DNA from: Caenispirillum bisanense
GTDB lineage: Bacteria; Pseudomonadota; Alphaproteobacteria; Rhodospirillales; Rhodospirillaceae
Length of the DNA stretch: 64,000 nucleotides
Assembly: GCF_039523075.1 (NCBI RefSeq)
Contig: NZ_BAAAEP010000002.1
Coordinates: 1-64,000 of the forward strand
Direction: 5' to 3'
Positions 59,189 to 64,000 of the stretch are shown piece after piece (position 1 is the stretch's first letter; the number at the start of each line of letters is the position of its first letter). The translations under genes were made by a program, and so were the position numbers. Under the pieces are notes generated by a model, which saw only the letters and a list, made by a program, of their open reading frames with translations, ran no database searches and was not told the DNA's origin.

Positions 59189-59659
59189 TCAGGGCGCGGC
59201 CCAGTCGCCGGATTTGCCGCCGCTCTTGCTGACGAGTCGGATGTCGGTGATGCGCATGCCGCGATCGACCGCCTTGCACATGTCGTAGACCGTCAGGGCG
59301 GCGACGGAAACGGCGGTCAGCGCCTCCATCTCCACGCCGGTGCGGCCCTTGAGCTTGCAGGTGGCGGTGATGTCGATGCCGTCGCCGGCCAGCTCCAGGT
59401 CGACGGTCACCTTGGTCAGGGCCAGCGGGTGGCAGAGGGGGATGAGGTCGGGCGTGCGCTTGGCGCCCATGATGCCGGCCAGCTGCGCCACCGCCAGCAC
59501 GTCGCCCTTCTTGACGCCGTGGTCGGCGATCAGCCGGGCGGTTTCCGGCTGCATCTCGATGCGGCCGCGGGCGACCGCCACGCGCTCCGTCTCCGCCTTG
59601 TCGGAGACGTCGACCATGACGGCATTGCCGGCGGCGTCGAAGTGGGTGAAGCCGCCCAT
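59189..59659 (-). CDS. moaC: cyclic pyranopterin monophosphate synthase (MoaC)
   Basis: A 156-residue enzyme of molybdenum cofactor synthesis that, after MoaA, forms cyclic pyranopterin monophosphate. It contains MVDVSDKAETERVAVARG, KKGDVLAVAQLAGIMGAKRT, IPLCHPLALTKV and the catalytic-lysine end GGKSGDW. ATG 59659 has GAGG 7 bases upstream; a GTG at 59665 overlapping the trpC stop is the alternative. It is the last gene after trpG-trpD-trpC; moeA, which often follows in relatives, is absent. Confidence 0.94.
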   Translation of the reverse strand: MGGFTHFDAAGNAVMVDVSDKAETERVAVARGRIEMQPETARLIADHGVKKGDVLAVAQLAGIMGAKRTPDLIPLCHPLALTKVTVDLELAGDGIDITATCKLKGRTGVEMEALTAVSVAALTVYDMCKAVDRGMRITDIRLVSKSGGKSGDWAAP

Positions 59660-59661
59660 GC

Positions 59662-60457
<796 letters not shown>

Positions 60458-60465
<8 letters not shown>

Positions 60466-61510
60466 CGGCGGTCTCCGTTTCCGTCTGGGGTTCGCCGCGG
60501 GTGATGCGGATCATGTGGTCGAGGGTGGCGGCGGCCTTGCCTGTGTCAAGGGCGGCGGCGGCCTGGGCCACGCCGTCGCGCAGGGCGGCGGCGCGGTCGC
60601 TCACCACCAGCCCGGCAGCGGCGTTCAGCAGCACGATGTCGCGGTAGGCGCCGGGGCGGCCGGCCAGCACGTCGCGGATGGCGGCGGCGTTGGTTTCGGC
60701 ATCGCCGCCCTTCAGGTCTTCCGGGGCGCAGCGGCGCAGGCCGGCATCTTCCGGCGTCACCTCGAAGCAGGTGACGCGGCCGTCCTTCAGCTCCGCCACG
60801 AAGGAGGCGCCGGTGGTGGTCAGTTCGTCGAGCCCGTCGGAGCCGTGCACCACCCAGGCCCGTTCGCTGCCGAGGCGGCCGAGCACCTGCGCCACCGGCT
60901 CCACCCAGCGGTGCGCGAAGACGCCGAGCACCTGCCGTTTCGCCTCCGCCGGATTGGCCAGCGGGCCGAGCAGGTTGAAGATGGTGCGGGTGCCAAGCTC
61001 GGTGCGCGTCGGGCCGACGTGGCGCATGGCGGAATGGTGGCGCGGCGCCATCATGAAGCCGATGCCGGCCTCGCGCATGGCCTGTTCCACCCGCTCGTGC
61101 GGCGCGTCCAGGTCAACGCCCAGCGCCTGCAGCACGTCGGCCGAGCCCGACTTGGAACTGGCGGCGCGGTTGCCGTGCTTGGCCACCGGCACGCCGCAGG
61201 CGGCGATGACGATGGCGGCGCAGGTGGAGATGTTGAAGGTGCCGCTGCTGTCGCCGCCGGTGCCGCAGGTATCAAGGGCGCCGGCCGGGGCCTCCATGCG
61301 GGCGGCCTTGGCGCGCATGATGCGGGCGGCGCCGGTGATTTCCTCCACCGTCTCGCCGCGCACCCGCAGCGCCATGAGGAAGGCGCCGATCTGGCTGGGC
61401 GTGGCGGCGCCGGACATGATCACCTCGAACGCCCGTTCGGCATCGGCCTCCGACAGGGCGGCGCCGGTGGCGACGGTGGCGATCACCTCCTTCATGAGGT
61501 CGCTGGACAT
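60458..61510 (-). CDS. trpD: anthranilate phosphoribosyltransferase (TrpD)
   Basis: A 350-residue enzyme that joins anthranilate and PRPP. The PRPP-binding loop CGTGGDSSGTFNIST (about residues 82-96), VAKHGNRAASSKSGSADVL and RTIFNLLGPLANPA are diagnostic. It starts one base inside the trpG stop (TGATG) and overlaps trpC by 8 bases, so the three genes are translationally linked. Confidence 0.95.
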
Positions 61511-62106
61511 CAGGCGGCCTTCCGCGACGGGGTGCCGCCGGCGGCCTCCAGGAAGTTGCGCAGCAGGCGGTGTCCGTGTTCGCTTTCAATGCTTTCCGGG
61601 TGGAACTGCACACCGTGGATCGGCAGATCGGCATGCTGCAGGCCCATGATGAGGCCGTCGTCGGTCCAGGCGGTCACGGTCAGGCAGGCGGGCAGGTCGT
61701 CGCGGCGCACCACCAGCGAATGGTAGCGGGTGGCCCGGAACGGGCTCGGCAGGCCGGCGAACACGCCGGCGGCGGTGTGGGTGATGTCGGAGACCTTGCC
61801 GTGCATGGGCTGCGGCGCCCGCACCACGGTGCCGCCGAAGGCCTGGCCGATGGCCTGGTGGCCGAGGCAGACGCCGAACAGCGGCACCCGGGTCTCGGCG
61901 GCGGCGGCGATCAGGCCCAGGCAGACGCCGGCGCGGTCGGGGTCGCACGGGCCGGGCGACAGGATCACCCCCTGCGGCTGCATGGCCAGCGCCTCGGCGG
62001 CGGTCAGGGCGTCGTTGCGGCGCACCTCCACCTCGGCTCCCAGCTCGCCCAGGTAGTGCCAGAGGTTGTAGGTGAAGCTGTCGTAGTTGTCGATCAACAG
62101 GTACAT
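61510..62106 (-). CDS. trpG: anthranilate synthase glutamine amidotransferase component (TrpG)
   Basis: A 198-residue class I glutamine amidotransferase that feeds ammonia to TrpE. It begins LLIDNYDSFTYNL, has the oxyanion loop LSPGPCDPDRAG, the nucleophile in GVCLGHQAIGQAFGG and the His-Glu pair in GVQFHPESI. In some bacteria TrpG doubles as PabA for folate synthesis. ATG 62106 gives the family start. trpE is not in the window; trpG opens this cluster. Confidence 0.95.
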   Translation of the reverse strand: MYLLIDNYDSFTYNLWHYLGELGAEVEVRRNDALTAAEALAMQPQGVILSPGPCDPDRAGVCLGLIAAAAETRVPLFGVCLGHQAIGQAFGGTVVRAPQPMHGKVSDITHTAAGVFAGLPSPFRATRYHSLVVRRDDLPACLTVTAWTDDGLIMGLQHADLPIHGVQFHPESIESEHGHRLLRNFLEAAGGTPSRKAA

Positions 62107-62194
62107 GCGTCGCCCGCCTTGGTCCCGGTTCGTTCGGGCGAAGATGGCAAGCCCGGCGCGGCGCGTCAAGAAATGCGGGGCGTCGGGGCGGTGC

Positions 62195-63013
62195 TCAGGC
62201 GGCGTTACCGCCCAGCAGCAGCACCAGCATGACGGTGCCGACGGCGATGCGGTACCACGCGAAGGGCGCGAAGCCGTGCCGGCTGATGAAGCCGAGCGCC
62301 ACCTTGATCACCACCAGCGCCGTCAGAAACGCGGTGATGAAGCCCGTCGCGATCAGGCTCATGTCGCTGAAATCCAGGTCGCCGCGGGCCTTGTACAGCG
62401 AATAGACGGTCGCCCCCAGCATGGTGGGGATGGCGAGGAAGAAGGAGAACTCCGCCGCCGTCCGACGCTCCACCCCCACCAGCAGCGACCCCATGATGGT
62501 GGCGCCGGAGCGGGACACGCCGGGCACCATGGCGAGGCACTGGAAGATCCCGATTCGCAGCGCCAGCCGCCAGGAAAAATCTTCCACGGCATGGACTTTC
62601 GGCACTTTCCTCGCCCGTTCGATGAGCAGGATGGCGACACCGCCCAGGATCAGGGCCACCGCAACCACCACCGGCGCCCCCAGCAGCGCCTTGATGCCCT
62701 GGTAGGCGATGGCGCCGATCACCATGGCCGGCAGGAAGGCGATGGTGATGTTGCGCACGAAGGCGCGCTCGCGCGGGCAGACGAACATGCCCGTCGCCGC
62801 CCGCCACAGGCGCGGCCAGAACAGCAGGCAGACGGCCAGGATGGCGCCGAGCTGGATCACCACCTCAAAGGTCTTGCCGGGCGGCGAGGGGAACTTCAGC
62901 AGGTCCACCAGCAGCACCAGATGGCCGGTGGAGGAGACGGGAATGAACTCGGTCAGCCCCTCCACGAACCCCAGCAGGGCGGCAAGCAGGGTGGTGTCCA
63001 CGGTGCTGGTCAC
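62195..63013 (-). CDS. uppP: undecaprenyl-diphosphatase (UppP/BacA)
   Basis: A 272-residue inner-membrane phosphatase that recycles the lipid carrier for cell-wall synthesis; overproduction in E. coli gives bacitracin resistance. Active-site motifs are GLTEFIPVSSTGH (about residues 18-30) and PGVSRSGATIMGSL. About eight helices are predicted. The start is GTG 63013, with GGAG 6 bases upstream; the longer frame to 63133 would add a polar, unlikely extension. The upstream spacer holds two identical palindromes. Confidence 0.94.
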   Translation of the reverse strand: MTSTVDTTLLAALLGFVEGLTEFIPVSSTGHLVLLVDLLKFPSPPGKTFEVVIQLGAILAVCLLFWPRLWRAATGMFVCPRERAFVRNITIAFLPAMVIGAIAYQGIKALLGAPVVVAVALILGGVAILLIERARKVPKVHAVEDFSWRLALRIGIFQCLAMVPGVSRSGATIMGSLLVGVERRTAAEFSFFLAIPTMLGATVYSLYKARGDLDFSDMSLIATGFITAFLTALVVIKVALGFISRHGFAPFAWYRIAVGTVMLVLLLGGNAA

Positions 63014-63150
63014 GATCGGCTCCGGCGGCGGGATCAGGTGGCCGGATGATGCGTCGGCGCCCGCGGGAAAGCAACGCCGCCAAAAGATGCGCCGCCCCCT
63101 CGCCGAAAAGGGCAGAAAGCTGCCGTGTTCCACACTGTTTCACGGCCTTG

Positions 63151-63162
63151 TCTACTAGTAGA
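63151..63162. promoter_or_regulatory. 12-bp palindrome TCTACTAGTAGA, copy 1
   Basis: A perfect palindrome about 138 bases upstream of uppP. It lies between a hairpin (GCCGTG/CACGGC, 63122-63146) and a second inverted element (CCGTG-AAA-CACGG, 63206-63218). It contains CTAG, which is usually scarce in such genomes. A dimeric regulator site is a reasonable guess. Confidence 0.5.
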
Positions 63163-63317
63163 TGTCCAGCGGAGCGGTAGAGGACAATGGTCCTAGGCTT
63201 TTGGTCCGTGAAACACGGGAAACGCAGGAACATAAGGCAGCTAAGCCAGCAATGAAAGGACTCTAGCGGCGCGCGCCCGGCGGCCGGAACCGGCGCCGTC
63301 CGCGTCGGAAAAGCGCT

Positions 63318-63329
63318 TCTACTAGTAGA
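63318..63329. promoter_or_regulatory. 12-bp palindrome TCTACTAGTAGA, copy 2
   Basis: Identical to the copy at 63151, 167 bases away. The 155 bases between the copies hold no convincing gene. Confidence 0.5.
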
Positions 63330-63397
63330 GAAACCGCCGCCAACCGCCGCCCGTCGGCCACAAGCAGCCCCCGGCAGTAGCCAAAGCGCCACTGCCC

Positions 63398-63426
63398 CCT
63401 TTGTGTCTTGGTGTCTTGGTGGTGAA
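63398..63426. repeat. solitary remnant of the CCACCAAGACACCAAG repeat
   Basis: CTTTGTGTCTTGG followed by TGTCTTGGTGGTGAA, matching the right arms of the repeats at 52473-53026. No left arm or inner hairpins accompany it. It lies 18 bases from the stop of the FrnE gene. Confidence 0.75.
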
Positions 63427-63444
63427 TCCGGCCCCGGCAGGCGG

Positions 63445-64000
63445 TCAAACCTGGCTCACCGGCGCCGGAGCGTCGGTTTCGGCGGCGAGGTCGACCATGC
63501 GCATCAGCACTTCCAGTTCCTGCGCGCCGGCCATGCTGAAGCGGTCGTTGAAGATGAAGCACGGCACGCCGTTGATGCCCATGCGATGGCTGCGGGCGTT
63601 GGCGGCGTAGACGGCATTGGCGCCGGATTCCGTCATCAGGCGGCGGTAGATCTCGTCATCGTCCAGACCGTGATCGCCGGCGATGGCGGCCAGTTCGGAG
63701 GGGTCGCCGATGTCGCGGCCATAGGTGAAGTAGGCGACGAACAGGGCATCCACCAGCGCCGGCTGCACGCCCACCGGGGTCATCTGGATCAGGCGATGGC
63801 TGTTCAGGCTGTTGGGGGTGCGGCGGATGCGGTCGAAGCTGAAGTCGATGCCCTCGATGCGCCCGGCCCCGACCAGGGCGTCATACATGCGGTCCACCCG
63901 CTGGCGGCCGCCGAACTTGCGCTCCAGGTACAGCGAGCGGTCCGTCCCCTCCGGCGGCAGTTCGGGGTTGAGCAGGAACGGCTGCCAGCCGAATTCCGGT
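63445..64000 (-). CDS. DsbA-family FrnE-like thiol oxidoreductase, C-terminal part (runs off right edge)
   Basis: The frame is open to base 64000, so the N-terminal part, including any CxxC, is outside the window. About 184 residues are seen: WQPFLLNPELPPEGTDR, YLERKFGG, a helical insert, RTPNSLNSHRLI and the cis-Pro region MGINGVPCFIFNDRFSMAGAQ. This is the FrnE/2-hydroxychromene-2-carboxylate isomerase-like branch of the DsbA family, cytoplasmic dithiol oxidoreductases linked to stress or polyketide pathways. The product's exact role is unknown. Confidence 0.88.
   Translation of the reverse strand, partial: PEFGWQPFLLNPELPPEGTDRSLYLERKFGGRQRVDRMYDALVGAGRIEGIDFSFDRIRRTPNSLNSHRLIQMTPVGVQPALVDALFVAYFTYGRDIGDPSELAAIAGDHGLDDDEIYRRLMTESGANAVYAANARSHRMGINGVPCFIFNDRFSMAGAQELEVLMRMVDLAAETDAPAPVSQV

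Noticed and set aside
63187..63255. 22-codon basic frame between the two uppP palindromes
   Set aside because: Very short, with only a poor ribosome site; kept only as part of the unexplained spacer.

Overview
The window is about 70% G+C by eye and reads as chromosomal DNA of an alphaproteobacterium, probably of the Rhodospirillales type. The supporting evidence is a homologue of the complex I accessory subunit NDUFS4, a LexA box of the alphaproteobacterial form GTTC-N7-GTTC, the gene neighbourhood gltA-gltX-comEC-lexA-moaC-trpC-trpD-trpG, and a TRAP C4-dicarboxylate system with its own DctB/DctD pair. Genus cannot be fixed from the sequence alone.

Layout. 1-3000: the start of a long AsmA/YdbH-like envelope protein, a lone Panacea (SocA-type) protein, an OmpA-like protein and a ChaN-like lipoprotein. 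3110-9745: dctB-dctD-dctP-dctQ-dctM, all leftward. 9826-17455: a ten-gene, end-overlapped Mrp/Mbh-type cation/proton antiporter operon with three MrpD-type subunits and no full-length MrpA. 17665-20413: a TPP riboswitch and promoter driving a thiamine-pyrimidine-precursor ABC transporter. 20769-25795: DUF192, VOC, DUF882 and L,D-transpeptidase genes and an MscS channel. 25832-31510: a complete, tightly coupled biotin operon bioF-(bioH/G-like)-bioC-bioD-bioA-bioB. 31562-34200: a conserved small protein, an output-less CACHE sensor, and an A+T-rich two-gene cassette (membrane-anchored beta-rich protein plus a stand-alone GT51 transglycosylase) beside tRNA-Arg(TCT). 34422-38512: two tRNAs, the NDUFS4 homologue, a hemerythrin, and metC-hisI-cobW. 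38893-48773: sulfur and housekeeping genes (sseA, cysK, nudF), a LysR/EamA divergent pair, a TsdA-like cytochrome and a chemoreceptor. 48959-54414: dnaE and gltA converge on a cluster of palindromic interspersed repeats. 54483-62106: gltX, comEC, lexA, moaC, trpC, trpD and trpG. 62195-64000: uppP and the 3' part of a FrnE-type DsbA protein, separated by a spacer carrying two identical 12-bp palindromes and a solitary repeat remnant.

How the genes work together. DctB senses dicarboxylate and DctD, an AAA+ response regulator, probably switches on dctPQM next door. The antiporter operon gives one membrane complex for Na+/H+ or similar exchange. Thiamine precursor uptake is shut off by thiamine pyrophosphate through the riboswitch. 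BioC and the hydrolase make the pimeloyl-ACP start unit, which BioF, BioA, BioD and BioB turn into biotin. LexA controls itself through a box on its own promoter.

The parts least explained by known biology are the 33035-34200 cassette, the repeat family at 52473-53026 with its stray copy at 63398, the paired TCTACTAGTAGA palindromes upstream of uppP, and an orphan terminator hairpin in a divergent spacer at 20438.
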